NCBI RefSeq assembly: GCF_020179475.1
Contig: NZ_JAILXZ010000001.1
Location: 1,116,001-1,180,000 of the forward strand
Direction of reading: 5' to 3'
DNA length: 64,000 bases
DNA from: Novosphingobium huizhouense
GTDB lineage: Bacteria; Pseudomonadota; Alphaproteobacteria; Sphingomonadales; Sphingomonadaceae
Below the pieces are notes generated by a model. It was not told where the DNA came from. It did not search any database and saw only the letters and a list, made by a program, of their open reading frames with translations. Positions 25,828 to 35,634 of the stretch are shown piece after piece. Positions within the stretch are counted from its first letter, which is position 1. The number at the start of each line of letters is the position of its first letter. The translations under genes and the position numbers were made by a program.

Positions 25828-26389
25828 GCACGATGTAGACCGCGCCCGCGCCGCCGTGGCGCGGCTGGGCGGGTCGCACGGCGGCGATGCTGCCGGCGTG
25901 CGGGCTGTGCGCGAGCCAGTCGAGCAGCTTGGCCCGGATCGCGCCGCGCCGTTCTCCGCGGAGGTCATGGTCGCCGTGGGGGCGCGGCTTGCCGGCGATC
26001 AGCAGGATCACGCGATAGCCCATCGCGAGCGCCTGGCCGATGCCGCCGACGAGGCGCGCGTGCGCCTGGTCGAGGTTCATGCCGTGCAGGTCGATGGTGA
26101 CGTCGGGCTCGACGCCCCCCCGCGCGAGCTTGCGGTCCCAGCTCGAATCGAGGCCGTGGCGGGTGAGCGGACGGGTGGGCGCGGGCGGTGGCGGCGCCGG
26201 CGCGGCGACGCGCGGCGGCGGCGCGCGGCCCTTGACGCGCTTGGGCGGCGGCGCCGCGGGGGCGGCGGGCTCTGGCGCGGGGGCCGCGGCAGCGGGCGCG
26301 GCGCGCGGCGGATGGAGCGGGGTGACGGTCTGGGCGACGCGGCGCCACAGTTCGGCTTCCTCGGGGCTGAGGCCACGCGGTGTGCGCAT
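25814..26389 (-). CDS. Smr/MutS2-domain protein
   Basis: A 191-residue protein with a C-terminal Smr domain. An N-terminal helix (ELWRRVAQTVTPL) is followed by a long alanine/proline linker (about residues 30-80), then TIDLHGMNLDQAHARL near residue 102, the DLHG motif of Smr nucleases, a degenerate GKPRPHGD loop and the closing GGAGAVYIVLRR. Smr domains cut or bind DNA or RNA; stand-alone forms in proteobacteria are of uncertain role, some in ribosome rescue. The ATG shares one base with the mltA stop (TGATG), so it is translated after mltA. Confidence 0.87.
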   Translation of the reverse strand: MRTPRGLSPEEAELWRRVAQTVTPLHPPRAAPAAAAPAPEPAAPAAPPPKRVKGRAPPPRVAAPAPPPPAPTRPLTRHGLDSSWDRKLARGGVEPDVTIDLHGMNLDQAHARLVGGIGQALAMGYRVILLIAGKPRPHGDHDLRGERRGAIRAKLLDWLAHSPHAGSIAAVRPAQPRHGGAGAVYIVLRRR

Positions 26390-27576
26390 CACCGGCCGAG
26401 CCTTGCCAGCGTGCCGCGGGGGAGCAGGATCAGCGCCCGCCCGCGGGCGCTCATGCCCCCGGCGATGCGGCGCGCTTCGGGTCCAGCGCCCCAGAAGCTG
26501 TCGAAGCGGTTGGCGCCCTTGATCGCGCCGCCGGTGTCCTGCGCGACCCACAGGCCGCCGACTTCAGGGCGGTCGGTCGCAAGGAACACCGGCGCGCCGA
26601 GCGGCACGAACAGCGGATCGGCGGCGAGCGTGGCGCCGCCGGTGACGGGCACGCCGAGCGCGCCGACCGGCCCATCGCCGGTGACTTCGCGGAAGAACAC
26701 GTAGCTGCGGTTGCGGCGCATCAGCGCGCGGCCTTCGGCGGGGTGTTCGCGGATGTAGCGCAGGATGCCCTGCATCGAGCCGGGGTATTCGCCGGGACCG
26801 TTGCCGATGAGGCCTTGGGCCGCCATGACCGAGCCGATCCCGGTGTAGTCGTAGCCGTTGACTGCGCCATAGCCGATGCGGATCACGCTGCCGTCGGGGG
26901 CGCGCAGCCGGCCCGAGCCCTGGACCTGGAGGAAGAAGAACTCGGCCGGGTCCGCCGCCCAGGCGATTTCGAGCCCCTTTCCGGCAAGCGCGCCGTCCTC
27001 AATCGCGGCGCGGTCCCAATAGGGCACGAAGCGCCCGGTTTCGTCGTAGCGGCCGAGCGGGGTGCGCCCGTCGGGCATCGGCGCGGCATCGCCCGGCCGT
27101 GCGCGCACCAGATCGGGCGGAACGGCATAGACCGGGACGTCGTAGCCGGGCTGGCGCTGGCGTACCCCGGCGATCTCGGGTTCGAAGTAGCCGGTGACGT
27201 AGCTGCTGCCATCGCCGACCTGAGCGGTTTCGAACCAGGTGGTGAAGAAGCTCGCCGCATTGGCCGGGCTCCAGGTCGCCGCGGCGGCGCAGGGCGCGGC
27301 CCAGTCCGATGGCTGGGTAAGGCCGCTGGCGTCGGTGCGGCGCACAAGGCGCGGGCAGCTCGCGACGAACGAGGCAAGCGCGGCGCGGGCGCTCTGGTCG
27401 CTAAATCCGAGCCCCGGCGTCGACGGTCCCGGGGTCACGCCGAGCAGGGCGGCGGTCAGCTGGGGCCTGGCCGGAGGCAGGGGGCGCGGTGTTGCTGCGG
27501 GACCGCCGGTCTGCGGGATGACGCGCCCGCACGCCGACAGCAGCGCGAGCGCGAGAAGCAGCACGGCGCCGCGCAT
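26389..27576 (-). CDS. mltA: membrane-bound lytic murein transglycosylase A
   Basis: A 395-residue lipoprotein that cleaves peptidoglycan to 1,6-anhydromuropeptides. The lipobox is LLSAC at about residues 12-16. The MltA barrel starts with FTTWFETAQVG...YVTGYFEPEI near residues 110-130; the 3D-like end carries VAQDTGGAIKGANRFDSFWG near residue 348, with the aspartates that catalyse in E. coli MltA. The pair with the upstream Tim44-like gene (12 bases) and the downstream Smr gene is the usual alphaproteobacterial order. Confidence 0.93.
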   Translation of the reverse strand: MRGAVLLLALALLSACGRVIPQTGGPAATPRPLPPARPQLTAALLGVTPGPSTPGLGFSDQSARAALASFVASCPRLVRRTDASGLTQPSDWAAPCAAAATWSPANAASFFTTWFETAQVGDGSSYVTGYFEPEIAGVRQRQPGYDVPVYAVPPDLVRARPGDAAPMPDGRTPLGRYDETGRFVPYWDRAAIEDGALAGKGLEIAWAADPAEFFFLQVQGSGRLRAPDGSVIRIGYGAVNGYDYTGIGSVMAAQGLIGNGPGEYPGSMQGILRYIREHPAEGRALMRRNRSYVFFREVTGDGPVGALGVPVTGGATLAADPLFVPLGAPVFLATDRPEVGGLWVAQDTGGAIKGANRFDSFWGAGPEARRIAGGMSARGRALILLPRGTLARLGR

Positions 27577-27588
27577 GGCCGTGAACGA

Positions 27589-28269
27589 TCAGGCCTGGTC
27601 GGTTTCGTCGAGCAGCCAGTCGGGATCGCGCGCGGTCAGGTTGCGGGTGAACGTCCACAGGTCGCGGCTCTCGATCGCGTCGTCGAGCGAGCCGGCGATG
27701 ACCACGCCGTCGGCGTCGCGCGTCACCGAGGCGACGTCGGCGACGAAGCGGACGGTGATGCGCGCGACCGGCGCGCTGTAGTCGGCCGCGACGATGCGGG
27801 CCTCCTCGATGCGGATGAGCCGCGCATCGACGGTTTCGCCCGCCTGCGCCCGCGCGTCGATCGCATCGGCGAAGCCTTCGAACACGTCGCGGTCGCACAG
27901 CTGGGCAAGCTCGTCCTTGTCGCCGCGCCAGAAGGCGGCGAGGATCATGCCGTAGGCGCCCTTCGCGCCGGCGACGAACTGCGCCACGTCGAAGCGGCGG
28001 TCGGCGGCGATGATGGCGCGGATGCCGGCTTCGGCGGGGCTTTCGAAGGCGTTCGCTTCGGGCGCGGCGAGCGCCGGGCGGGTGGCCGCGGCGGCTTTCT
28101 CGGGCAGGCGCGGGGCGAGCGGGCGCGGGGCGGCAGCCGAAGGATCGGGCTGCTCGACCCGGCGGCGCAGGGGCTCCTCGTTCTGCTCGGGACGGCGCCC
28201 GAGCACGGAATAGAGTCGCAGGCCGAGGAAGGCTGCGATCATCGCCAGGATGACAATTTCAACAATCAC
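27589..28269 (-). CDS. Tim44/TimA-like domain membrane protein
   Basis: A 226-residue protein with one N-terminal membrane segment (about 3-20, VILAMIAAFLGLRLYSVLG) and a C-terminal Tim44-like domain. It contains FVAGAKGAYGMILAAFWRGDKDELAQL near residue 100 and ends with LWTFTRNLTARDPDWLLDET, both characteristic of the bacterial Tim44-like (TimA) proteins. They are bound to the inner membrane facing the cytoplasm and are thought to take part in membrane-protein or respiratory-complex assembly. The GTG at 28269 was taken; a GTG at 28275 is possible. It is divergent from secB across a 322-base gap and heads the unit with mltA and the Smr gene. Confidence 0.85.
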   Translation of the reverse strand: MIVEIVILAMIAAFLGLRLYSVLGRRPEQNEEPLRRRVEQPDPSAAAPRPLAPRLPEKAAAATRPALAAPEANAFESPAEAGIRAIIAADRRFDVAQFVAGAKGAYGMILAAFWRGDKDELAQLCDRDVFEGFADAIDARAQAGETVDARLIRIEEARIVAADYSAPVARITVRFVADVASVTRDADGVVIAGSLDDAIESRDLWTFTRNLTARDPDWLLDETDQA

Positions 28270-28591
28270 GCGCACTCGTCCCGAACATGGCCCGGCCCGG
28301 GCTCCGCGAAAGTCGGTCGCTGAGTTCGGTTCCGGGGACAGTGAGTCACCGTGCCTCAAATAGGTACGGATTACAAATGAACAACGTGTGGACGACGGTA
28401 AGTTGCCCTTACAAAGCCGCCGGCGGGGCCGGCTTGCCCACAAGGGAACGCAGCCAGCCGGCGCGACCGGGCCTTGCCGGGAAGAACCGATGCGGCGGCG
28501 GGCGAAGCGCGCAAGCGTTGCCCGACCCCGGCTGGGGTGCTAGGCGGCGCGCAACACCACGTCCCGCCCATTTCCACGAAAGCTTGCGACC
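28270..28591. other. divergent promoter region between timA-like gene and secB
   Basis: These 322 bases contain no convincing gene. A GC-rich stem-loop lies at 28414-28435 (AAGCCG...CGGCTT). A possible secB promoter, TTGCCC, 17 bases, TAGGCG (28518-28546), is weak but correctly placed. AT-richer sequence around 28355-28385 may hold the promoter of the minus-strand timA-like gene. Confidence 0.45.
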
Positions 28592-29107
28592 ATGGCCGAC
28601 GAAGGCAACATCATTTCCGACCTCAACCTCGACGCCGCGCCCGACGGCGAGGACACCGCCCCGGCGATCGGCCTGATCTCGCAGTACGTGAAGGACCTTT
28701 CGGTCGAGAACCCGAACGCGCCCGAGTCCTACCAGTGGACCGAGCAGCCGGAGATGAACATCGACTTCAACATCGCCGCGCGCACGCTGGCGCCCGATGT
28801 CCACGAGATCGAACTGAAGATCAACGCCACATCGAAGACCAGCCAGGGCACCGCCTTCGCGATCGAGCTGGTCTATGCCGCGCTGATCGGCATGCGCAAC
28901 GTGAGCGACGACCAGGCCCACCCGTTCCTGTTCGCCGAAGGCCCGCGCCTGATCTTCCCGTTCGCCCGCCGCATCATCGCCGATGCCGTGCGCGACGCCG
29001 GCTATCCGCCGCTGATGCTCGAGCCGATCGACTTCAACGGCCTCTATTTCGCGCAGCTCCAGCAGCGCCAGCAGGAAGAACTGGCCGCCGGCGCGGGCCA
29101 GGCCTGA
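28592..29107 (+). CDS. secB: protein-export chaperone SecB
   Basis: The 171-residue tetrameric SecB, which keeps precursor proteins unfolded and hands them to SecA. After an acidic N-terminal extension come YVKDLSVENPNAPESY near residue 32, NIDFNIAARTL, ELKINATSK, TAFAIELVYAAL near residue 90 and FPFARRIIADAVRDAGYPPLMLEPIDFNGLY near residues 125-155, all standard. The acidic C-terminal tail is rich in glutamine. The start follows a weak GAAAGC site. It precedes murJ and trpS on the same strand. Confidence 0.95.
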   Translation: MADEGNIISDLNLDAAPDGEDTAPAIGLISQYVKDLSVENPNAPESYQWTEQPEMNIDFNIAARTLAPDVHEIELKINATSKTSQGTAFAIELVYAALIGMRNVSDDQAHPFLFAEGPRLIFPFARRIIADAVRDAGYPPLMLEPIDFNGLYFAQLQQRQQEELAAGAGQA

Positions 29108-29142
29108 TTCCGGGACGATAGCCGGTCGCAGCAGGTCATCGC

Positions 29143-30720
29143 ATGAATCTCCTGAAGGCGACCGGCACCATCGGCGGGCTGACGCTGGCGAGCCGGGTGC
29201 TCGGGCTGGTGCGCGACAGCCTGTTCGCGCGCTACATCGGGGCAAGCTTCGCCTCGGATGCGTTCCTCGTCGCATTCCGCCTGCCCAACCTGTTCCGGGC
29301 GCTGTTCGCCGAAGGGGCCTTCGCCTCGGCGTTCATCCCGATGTTCAACCAGAAGGTGGCGGACCCCGACGGGCGAGGGCTCGACGACGGACTGGCCTTT
29401 GCCGAGCAGGCGCTGGCGGTGCTGCTGCCGGTGCTGCTGGCGATGACGGTGCTGCTCGAGGTCTTCGCCTGGCCGGTGACGTTCCTGCTTTCGGGCAAGT
29501 TCAACGGGGTTTCGGCCGAGCAGTTCGCCTTTGCCGTCACCCTTTCGCGGATCACCGTGCCCTACCTGATGCTGATCAGCCTGGTTTCGCTGTTCGGCGG
29601 CATCCTCAATTCGTTGCACAAGTTCTGGGTCAACGCGGCGGCGCCGATCCTGCTCAACCTGACGCTGATCGCGGCGCTCTTGTTCTTCCACCACGCCGAT
29701 CCGCTGGTGACCGCGCGCAACCAGGCGATCGCGGTTTCGGTTTCGGGCGCGTTGCAGCTGGGCTGGCTCGCCTGGGCGTGCAGGCGCAACGGCGTTTCGC
29801 TGCGGTTGCGGCGGCCGCGCCTGACTGCCGAGGTGCGGCGGCTGCTCGCGCTGATCTGGCCTGCCGCGGCGGGCGCGGGCGCGGTCCAGATCAACCTCGT
29901 CATCTCGACCGCGCTGGCCGCCTCGCTGCTGGCGCACGGCTCGGTCACCTACATCTACATCGCCGACCGGCTGAACCAGCTGCCGCTCGGGCTGATCGGC
30001 ATCGGGCTCGGCACGGTGCTGCTGCCCACGATCTCGCGCCAGTTGGGCGCGGGCGACGACAGGGCGGCGATGGAGACGCAGAACCGCGGGCTCGAGCTGG
30101 CGCTGCTGCTGACGCTGCCGGCGACGACGGCGCTGGTGCTGGCGGGCGAGCCGATCGCCGCCGCGCTGTTCGGTTATGGCCGCTATACCGCGCAGGACAC
30201 GCACTTCACCGCGCAGGCGCTGGCGGCCTTTTCGATCGGGCTGCCGAGCTACATCCTGGTCAAGGTGCTCACCCCCGGTTTCTATGCGCGCCAGGACACC
30301 AGGACGCCGGTGCGCTATGCCACGCTGTCGATGCTGGTGAACCTGGTCGGCAACCTCGTGCTGATCGTGCCGTTGCAGCACGTGGGCCCGCCGCTCGCCA
30401 CCGCGATCGCCAGCACGGTTAACGTCGCCATGCTCTATCGCACCCTGGTGGCGCGCGGCCATTTCGTCGCCGATGCGCAACTGAAGCGTCGCGTGCCGCG
30501 GCTGGCGCTGGCGGCGATCGCGATGGGCGCGGTGCTCTGGGCGACGCAAGGCTACCTGACGCCGTATGTCCATGGCAGCTGGGCCGTGCGCTTTGCTGCG
30601 CTCGCCGTGCTGGTTTGCGCGGGCGGGCTGGTCTATGGCCTCGCCGCCATCCTCCTCGGGGCTTTCTCGAAGGCGGACCTGGCGCTTCTCCTGCGCCGCA
30701 AGCGCTCCACCATCACGTAA
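29143..30720 (+). CDS. murJ: lipid II flippase MurJ
   Basis: A 525-residue inner-membrane protein with 14 predicted segments that flips lipid II to the periplasm for peptidoglycan synthesis. N-terminal family residues are [22 protein letters not shown] (about 12-33, with the essential arginines) and [22 protein letters not shown] (about 45-67). [17 protein letters not shown] near residue 375 is another MurJ hallmark. The SD is GATCTCC-poor, but the ATG fits the length of other MurJ proteins. The trpS ATG is 11 bases after its stop, so the two form one unit. Confidence 0.95.
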   Translation: MNLLKATGTIGGLTLASRVLGLVRDSLFARYIGASFASDAFLVAFRLPNLFRALFAEGAFASAFIPMFNQKVADPDGRGLDDGLAFAEQALAVLLPVLLAMTVLLEVFAWPVTFLLSGKFNGVSAEQFAFAVTLSRITVPYLMLISLVSLFGGILNSLHKFWVNAAAPILLNLTLIAALLFFHHADPLVTARNQAIAVSVSGALQLGWLAWACRRNGVSLRLRRPRLTAEVRRLLALIWPAAAGAGAVQINLVISTALAASLLAHGSVTYIYIADRLNQLPLGLIGIGLGTVLLPTISRQLGAGDDRAAMETQNRGLELALLLTLPATTALVLAGEPIAAALFGYGRYTAQDTHFTAQALAAFSIGLPSYILVKVLTPGFYARQDTRTPVRYATLSMLVNLVGNLVLIVPLQHVGPPLATAIASTVNVAMLYRTLVARGHFVADAQLKRRVPRLALAAIAMGAVLWATQGYLTPYVHGSWAVRFAALAVLVCAGGLVYGLAAILLGAFSKADLALLLRRKRSTIT

Positions 30721-30731
30721 GGCACCTTCCA

Positions 30732-31748
30732 ATGCGTATCGTTTCCGGCATCCAGCCCACCGGCAATCTCCACCTCGGCAACTACCTGGGGGCGATCCGC
30801 AACTGGGTGGCGATGCAGGACGAATGGACGGCGCGCGGCGCGACCTGCCTCTACTTCCTTGCCGACCTCCACGCGATCTCGATGCCGCACAAGCCCGAGG
30901 AGCTTGCCGCGAGCACGCGCGAGATGGTCGCCGCGCTGGTGAGCTGCGGGATCGATCCCGACCGGTCGATCCTGTTCAACCAGGCGCAGGTGCCCGAGCA
31001 CGCGCAGCTGCAGTGGCTGCTCAACGGCACCGCGCGGATGGGCTGGCTCAACCGCATGACGCAGTGGAAGGACAAGGCGGGCAAGAACCGCGAGGGCGCG
31101 AGCGTCGCGCTGTTCACCTATCCCGTGCTGCAGGCGGCCGACGTGCTGTTGTACAACGCCACGCACGTGCCGGTGGGCGAAGACCAGAAGCAGCATCTGG
31201 AACTGGCGCGCGACATTGCGCAGAAGTTCAACAACGACTTCTGCCCCGAAGACGCGCCGCTGTTCATCCAGCCCGAACCGATCATCCCGCCAGAAGCCGC
31301 GCGCATCATGTCGCTGCGCGATGGTACCGCGAAGATGAGCAAGTCCGATCCTTCGGACATGAGCCGCATCAACCTGACCGACGATGCCGACGCGATCATG
31401 GCCAAGGTGCGCAAGGCCAAGACCGACCCCGAGCCGCTGCCTTCGGACAAGGCGGGGCTCGAAGGCCGGGCGGAGGCTGCGAACCTCGTCGGGATCTACG
31501 CCGCGATGGCGGGCACCAGCGTCGAGGCGGTGCTCGGCCAGTTCGGCGGGCAGGGCTTCGGCGCGTTCAAGCCCGCGCTGGGCGAGCTGCTGGTCGAGAA
31601 GCTTTCGCCGATGGCGGCGCGCTATCGCGAATTGCGCGAGGACCGCGCGGCGTTGGACGCGATCCTCGCCAAGGGTGCGCAAAAGGCGCGGGCGCTGGCC
31701 GTGCCGACCCTGGACGCCGCCTACGCGGCGCTCGGGCTGGTTCGCTAA
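30732..31748 (+). CDS. trpS: tryptophanyl-tRNA synthetase
   Basis: The 338-residue class I synthetase charging tRNA-Trp. The first signature, [13 protein letters not shown] near residue 10, holds the HIGH equivalent HLGN; the second, [13 protein letters not shown] near residue 203, is the KMSKS loop. [12 protein letters not shown] near residue 130 and [16 protein letters not shown] are also typical. Length matches the usual 330-340 residues. Located 11 bases after murJ. Its 3' flank is the palindrome-rich region described separately; no classical terminator with a T tract was seen there. Confidence 0.97.
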   Translation: MRIVSGIQPTGNLHLGNYLGAIRNWVAMQDEWTARGATCLYFLADLHAISMPHKPEELAASTREMVAALVSCGIDPDRSILFNQAQVPEHAQLQWLLNGTARMGWLNRMTQWKDKAGKNREGASVALFTYPVLQAADVLLYNATHVPVGEDQKQHLELARDIAQKFNNDFCPEDAPLFIQPEPIIPPEAARIMSLRDGTAKMSKSDPSDMSRINLTDDADAIMAKVRKAKTDPEPLPSDKAGLEGRAEAANLVGIYAAMAGTSVEAVLGQFGGQGFGAFKPALGELLVEKLSPMAARYRELREDRAALDAILAKGAQKARALAVPTLDAAYAALGLVR

Positions 31749-31762
31749 CACGCTTGAATCGT

Positions 31763-31849
31763 TGCTGAATGCTGCAGTGCTGCAACAATTGTTGCAGGAC
31801 CCATTCAACGCGCATTCAGCACCTCCCGCCTAGCATCGGGCCATGCTAG
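31763..31849. promoter_or_regulatory. palindrome cluster upstream of the DUF4136 lipoprotein gene
   Basis: Three inverted repeats lie in 87 bases. An outer pair, TGCTGAATGC (31763-31772) and GCATTCAGCA (31812-31821), brackets a perfect 18-base palindrome CTGCAACAATTGTTGCAG (31780-31797). Further on is CTAGCAT-CGGGCC-ATGCTAG (31830-31849), with seven-base arms and a six-base spacer. None is followed by a T tract, so operators are more likely than a terminator. The DUF4136 start is about 60 bases downstream. Confidence 0.6.
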
Positions 31850-31910
31850 AACCGAGCCGCGCCCGCCGTCAGCCGGGGGACCCGGGCCGCACCTGATGGA
31901 GTCGCTTAGG

Positions 31911-32597
31911 ATGAACACCGCTTCCGGCCGTAACCGTTTCGCCCCCAATCGCCTCGCTCTGGCTGCAGCACCGCTGCTCCTTGCGCTGTCGGCCTGCGCC
32001 ACCCCGTTCAACGCCAATGTCTCGCGCTACCAGCGCGAACTGCCCGCGCCCGCCGGCCAGACCTTCGCGATCGTGCCGCAGGACCCGCGCGACGAGGGCG
32101 GGCTCGAGTTCGCCAACTATGCCGCGCTGGTGTCGGCGCAGATGCAGAAGGTCGGCTACGTGCCGGGCAACCCGCAGAGCGCGGACCTGCTGGTGAAGTT
32201 CGACTACGGCGTCGACAAGGGCCGCGACAAGCTGCGCACGACCGGCTTCGGCGATCCCTACTGGGGCGGCTGGTACGGGCCGGGCTGGGGCGGCTGGGGC
32301 CGTCCCGGGTTTTATGGCCGTCGCGGCTGGGGCTATGGCTGGTACGATCCGTTCTTCTTCGGCGGGCCCGGCTACAACAACGTCGACGTCACGACCGTCT
32401 ATACCAGCGGCATCGACCTGAAGATCGACCGCCGCGCCGACGGCAAGCGCCTGTTCGAGGGCAAGGCCGAGGCCGCCTCGACCTCGAACCGCCTGCCCTA
32501 TCTCGTGCCCAACCTGGTCGAGGCGATGTTCACCGACTTCCCCGGCCACAACGGCGAGACGGTGCGCATCAGCGTGGCGCCCGAAAAGAAGAAGTGA
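31911..32597 (+). CDS. DUF4136 family lipoprotein
   Basis: A 228-residue outer-envelope lipoprotein with lipobox ALSAC near residue 30. The DUF4136 domain occupies the rest: FNANVSRYQ near residue 38, ADLLVKFDYGV near residue 95 and the closing NLVEAMFTDFPG. Between about residues 112 and 145 is a striking segment made almost only of glycine, tryptophan, tyrosine and proline (YWGGWYGPGWGGW and similar), which interrupts the domain. Function is unknown; relatives occur in stress-induced envelope proteins. I chose the ATG at MNTASG, nine bases after GGAG; an in-frame ATG 15 bases earlier has no ribosome-binding site. Expression is probably controlled by the upstream palindromes. Confidence 0.85.
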   Translation: MNTASGRNRFAPNRLALAAAPLLLALSACATPFNANVSRYQRELPAPAGQTFAIVPQDPRDEGGLEFANYAALVSAQMQKVGYVPGNPQSADLLVKFDYGVDKGRDKLRTTGFGDPYWGGWYGPGWGGWGRPGFYGRRGWGYGWYDPFFFGGPGYNNVDVTTVYTSGIDLKIDRRADGKRLFEGKAEAASTSNRLPYLVPNLVEAMFTDFPGHNGETVRISVAPEKKK

Positions 32598-32702
32598 GCG
32601 CGCGCGGCGCGGCTTCCCGGTACGGGGCCGCGCCCGCCCATTGACCGCGCGCCAGCGCCGGGGCATCGCCGCGCCACACTTCGGCAAGGGCAGCGCACGA
32701 CC

Positions 32703-33875
32703 ATGGCACATACCGCACGCATCCTCCTGCTCGGTTCGGGCGAACTGGGGCGCGAGTTCGTGATCTCGGCCAAGCGGCTGGGCTGCCATGTCACCGCCTG
32801 CGATTCGTACGACGACGCGCCCGCGATGCAGCTGGCGGACGAGCGGCGCGTGTTCTCGATGCTCGACGGCGAGGCGCTGGCCGGCGCGATCGAGGCGGCC
32901 AGGCCCGACTACATCGTGCCCGAGATCGAGGCGATCCGCACCGAAGTGCTCGCCGATTTCGAGGCGAAGGGCTTCAACGTCGTGCCCTCGGCGCGCGCGA
33001 CGATCATGACCATGAACCGCGACCGCATCCGCGAAGTTGCCGCGGTCGAGCTGGGCCTCAGGACCTCGCGCTACCGCTATGCCGAGAGTCTCGACGAAGT
33101 GCGCGAGGGCGCTGCGCACACCGGTTTGCCTTGCGTGATCAAGCCGGTGATGTCGTCGAGCGGCAAGGGCCAGAGCACCGTGCGGGACGCGGCGGGGCTG
33201 GAAGCGGCGTGGGACTATGCCGTCGCCAACATGCGCGGCGACCGCAAGCGCGTGATCGTCGAGGAGTTCGTCGCCTTCGACTACGAAATCACCCTGCTGA
33301 CCGTGCGCCATCGCGGCGGCGTGTCGTTCTGCCCCGCCATCGGCCACCGGCAGGAGCGCGGCGACTACCAGGAATCGTGGCAGCCGACGCCGATGAGCGC
33401 GCAAGCCATTGCGGATGCGCAGGCGATGGCGACCAAGGTGGTCGACAACCTCGGCGGCTACGGCCTGTTCGGCGTCGAGTTCTTTGTGCGCGGCGAGGAG
33501 GTGATCTTCTCCGAGCTTTCGCCGCGCCCGCACGATACCGGCATGGTCACGCTCGTCTCGCAGGACCTGACCGAATTCGACCTCCACGCCCGGGCCATCC
33601 TCGGCCTGCCGATCCCGGCCGAGATCGGCTTGCGCGGCCCCAGCGCCTCCGCCGTGGTGCTGGCCGACCGCCACGCCGAGGATTTCCGTGTCGAGGGCCT
33701 CGCCGAGGCGCTGGCGGTGCCGGCCGAAGCGATGGACGTGCGCGTCTTCGCCAAGCCGGTGACGCGGCCCTATCGCCGCATGGCCGTCGCGCTCGCGCGC
33801 GCGGCGACGACGGACGAGGCGCGGAAGCTGGCGGCAGAAGCGGCGGGCAGGGTGCGGCTGGTCTACGAGGACTGA
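32703..33875 (+). CDS. purT: formate-dependent phosphoribosylglycinamide formyltransferase
   Basis: The 390-residue PurT, an ATP-grasp enzyme that formylates glycinamide ribonucleotide using formate and ATP in purine synthesis. Seen are LLLGSGELGREFVISAKRLG at the N-terminus, the YDDAPAMQLAD segment near residue 37, the ATP loop KPVMSSSGKGQS near residue 147, and FSELSPRPHDTGMVTL near residue 265, which binds metal and substrate. Length is close to E. coli PurT. It stands as a single gene between a lipoprotein gene and the convergent dut gene, whose stop is four bases away. Confidence 0.95.
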   Translation: MAHTARILLLGSGELGREFVISAKRLGCHVTACDSYDDAPAMQLADERRVFSMLDGEALAGAIEAARPDYIVPEIEAIRTEVLADFEAKGFNVVPSARATIMTMNRDRIREVAAVELGLRTSRYRYAESLDEVREGAAHTGLPCVIKPVMSSSGKGQSTVRDAAGLEAAWDYAVANMRGDRKRVIVEEFVAFDYEITLLTVRHRGGVSFCPAIGHRQERGDYQESWQPTPMSAQAIADAQAMATKVVDNLGGYGLFGVEFFVRGEEVIFSELSPRPHDTGMVTLVSQDLTEFDLHARAILGLPIPAEIGLRGPSASAVVLADRHAEDFRVEGLAEALAVPAEAMDVRVFAKPVTRPYRRMAVALARAATTDEARKLAAEAAGRVRLVYED

Positions 33876-33879
33876 GGCG

Positions 33880-34350
33880 TCAGCCCGGCAGCGCAGACAG
33901 CCCTCCGGTCGAGCCGAAGCCGCCGGCGCCGCGCGCGGTGTCGTCGAGTTCGCTCGCTTCCACCCAGCCGGCGCGGGTCACGGGGGCGAGGACGAGTTGG
34001 GCGATGCGGTCGCCGCGGCGAATGGCGAAGGGCTCGCTGCCGAGGTTGATCAGGATCGCCTTCAATTCGCCGCGATAGTCGCTGTCGATCGTGCCGGGCG
34101 CGTTGGCGACGGTGACGCCGTGCTTGAGCGCGAGGCCGGAGCGGGGGCGGACCTGGATTTCGTAGCCGTGGGGGATCGCCACGGCGAGGCCGGTGGCGAC
34201 CGCGTGGCGCGCGCCCGGCGCAAGGTCGACGTCCTCGGCGGCGACCACGTCCATGCCGGCTGCGCCTTCGGTGGCATAGGCGGGCAGCGGCAGGTCGTCG
34301 TTGCCGGCCAGGCGCTTGACGAGGACGGGGACGTTATCGGGCGAGGACAT
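33880..34350 (-). CDS. dut: dUTP diphosphatase
   Basis: The 156-residue trimeric dUTPase, which hydrolyses dUTP to dUMP. All five conserved motifs are visible in order: [10 protein letters not shown] (near residue 30), [13 protein letters not shown] (near 65), [13 protein letters not shown] (near 85), [14 protein letters not shown] (near 108) and the C-terminal [12 protein letters not shown]. The start overlaps the end of coaBC by 17 bases, a common alphaproteobacterial arrangement. Expressed from the coaBC promoter. Confidence 0.96.
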   Translation of the reverse strand: MSSPDNVPVLVKRLAGNDDLPLPAYATEGAAGMDVVAAEDVDLAPGARHAVATGLAVAIPHGYEIQVRPRSGLALKHGVTVANAPGTIDSDYRGELKAILINLGSEPFAIRRGDRIAQLVLAPVTRAGWVEASELDDTARGAGGFGSTGGLSALPG

Positions 34351-35539
34351 CGGCGACTTTCTCGATCAGAGCGGCGGCAGCCGCGTCCTTGGGCAGTTCG
34401 GGCAGGCTGTCGACGCCGGCAGCGCTGACAATGTGGAGGCGGTTGATGTCGCCACCCATGGCGTGCGTGGCGACATCGTTGGCGACGATCCAGTCGGCGC
34501 CCTTGCGCGCCAGCTTGGCGGTGGCGTGGTCAATCACGTCATTGGTTTCGGCCGCGAACCCGATCACCAGCGGCGGGCGGCGATCCGAGCGACACAGCGT
34601 GGCGAGGATGTCGGGGTTTTCGACGAGCTGCAGCGGCGGCGGCGCGCCCGAGCCGTCCTTCTTGATCTTCTGCGCGGCTTCCCCGGCGCTGCGCCAGTCG
34701 GCGACCGCAGCGACCATGATCGCGACGTCGGCGGGAAGCGCCGCGTCGACCGCTGCGGCCATCTGCCGCGCGGTCTCGACGTCGATGCGGGTGACGCCAG
34801 GCGGCGTGGGCAGGGCGACCGGGCCGCTGACCAGCGTAACCTGCGCGCCGGCCTTCGCGGCGGCGGCGGCGATGGCATAGCCCTGCTTGCCGCTCGAGCG
34901 GTTGGCGATGTAGCGCACCGGGTCGATCGGCTCGTGCGTCGGGCCGGCGGTGATAAGCACGTGGTGGCCGGCGAGAGGCTTCGGTTCTTGCGTAGCAGGG
35001 CCGAGCGCGGCCTTGATCGCGGTCCAGATCGCCTCGGGCTCGGGCAGGCGGCCGGGGCCGTATTCGCCGCAGGCCATCGCCCCTTCGTCGGGATCGAGCA
35101 CGGTCACGCCGCTGGCGCGCAAGGTGGCGACGTTGCGCTGCGTGGCGGCGTGGCTCCACATGCGCACGTTCATCGCGGGCGCGGCAAGCACCGGCTTGTC
35201 GGTCGCGAGCAGTAGCGTCGTGGCGAGATCGTCGGCGATGCCCGCCGCCATCTTCGCCATGAGATCGGCCGTCGCCGGGCAGACCACGACGAGGTCGGCC
35301 TGGCGCGAGAGCTGGATGTGACCCATCTCGACCTCGTTCTTGAGGTCCCAGAGCGTGGTGTGCACCGGGTTCTCGCTGAGCGCGGCGAGCGTCATGGCGG
35401 TGACGAAGTGCGATCCGCCTTCGGTGAGGACGCAGGTGACCTCGCCGCCGTTCTTGCGGATCAGGCGAACGAGCTCGCACGACTTGTAGGCGGCGATGCC
35501 GCCGCCGACGATCAGCAGGATGCGGGGAGACGAAATCAT
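34334..35539 (-). CDS. coaBC: bifunctional phosphopantothenoylcysteine decarboxylase / phosphopantothenate-cysteine ligase
   Basis: A 401-residue fusion catalysing two steps of coenzyme A synthesis. The N-terminal CoaC flavoprotein has [20 protein letters not shown], the active-site histidine in [18 protein letters not shown] near residue 75 and the substrate-clamp APAMNVRMW near residue 118. The C-terminal CoaB ligase starts about residue 190 with [20 protein letters not shown] and [13 protein letters not shown] took the ATG at MISSPRIL, which places the domain at the very start; a longer frame upstream has no family similarity. It is followed by dut. Confidence 0.95.
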   Translation of the reverse strand: MISSPRILLIVGGGIAAYKSCELVRLIRKNGGEVTCVLTEGGSHFVTAMTLAALSENPVHTTLWDLKNEVEMGHIQLSRQADLVVVCPATADLMAKMAAGIADDLATTLLLATDKPVLAAPAMNVRMWSHAATQRNVATLRASGVTVLDPDEGAMACGEYGPGRLPEPEAIWTAIKAALGPATQEPKPLAGHHVLITAGPTHEPIDPVRYIANRSSGKQGYAIAAAAAKAGAQVTLVSGPVALPTPPGVTRIDVETARQMAAAVDAALPADVAIMVAAVADWRSAGEAAQKIKKDGSGAPPPLQLVENPDILATLCRSDRRPPLVIGFAAETNDVIDHATAKLARKGADWIVANDVATHAMGGDINRLHIVSAAGVDSLPELPKDAAAAALIEKVADVLAR

Positions 35540-35634
35540 CGCCCGGCTTGTGCAATGGGGCGCGAGCGGGCGCAATCCCTTTGCGTCGCGCGCCGCAAGC
35601 GCGCAGGGTGGCGTAAACAACGAAGGATATGCCG

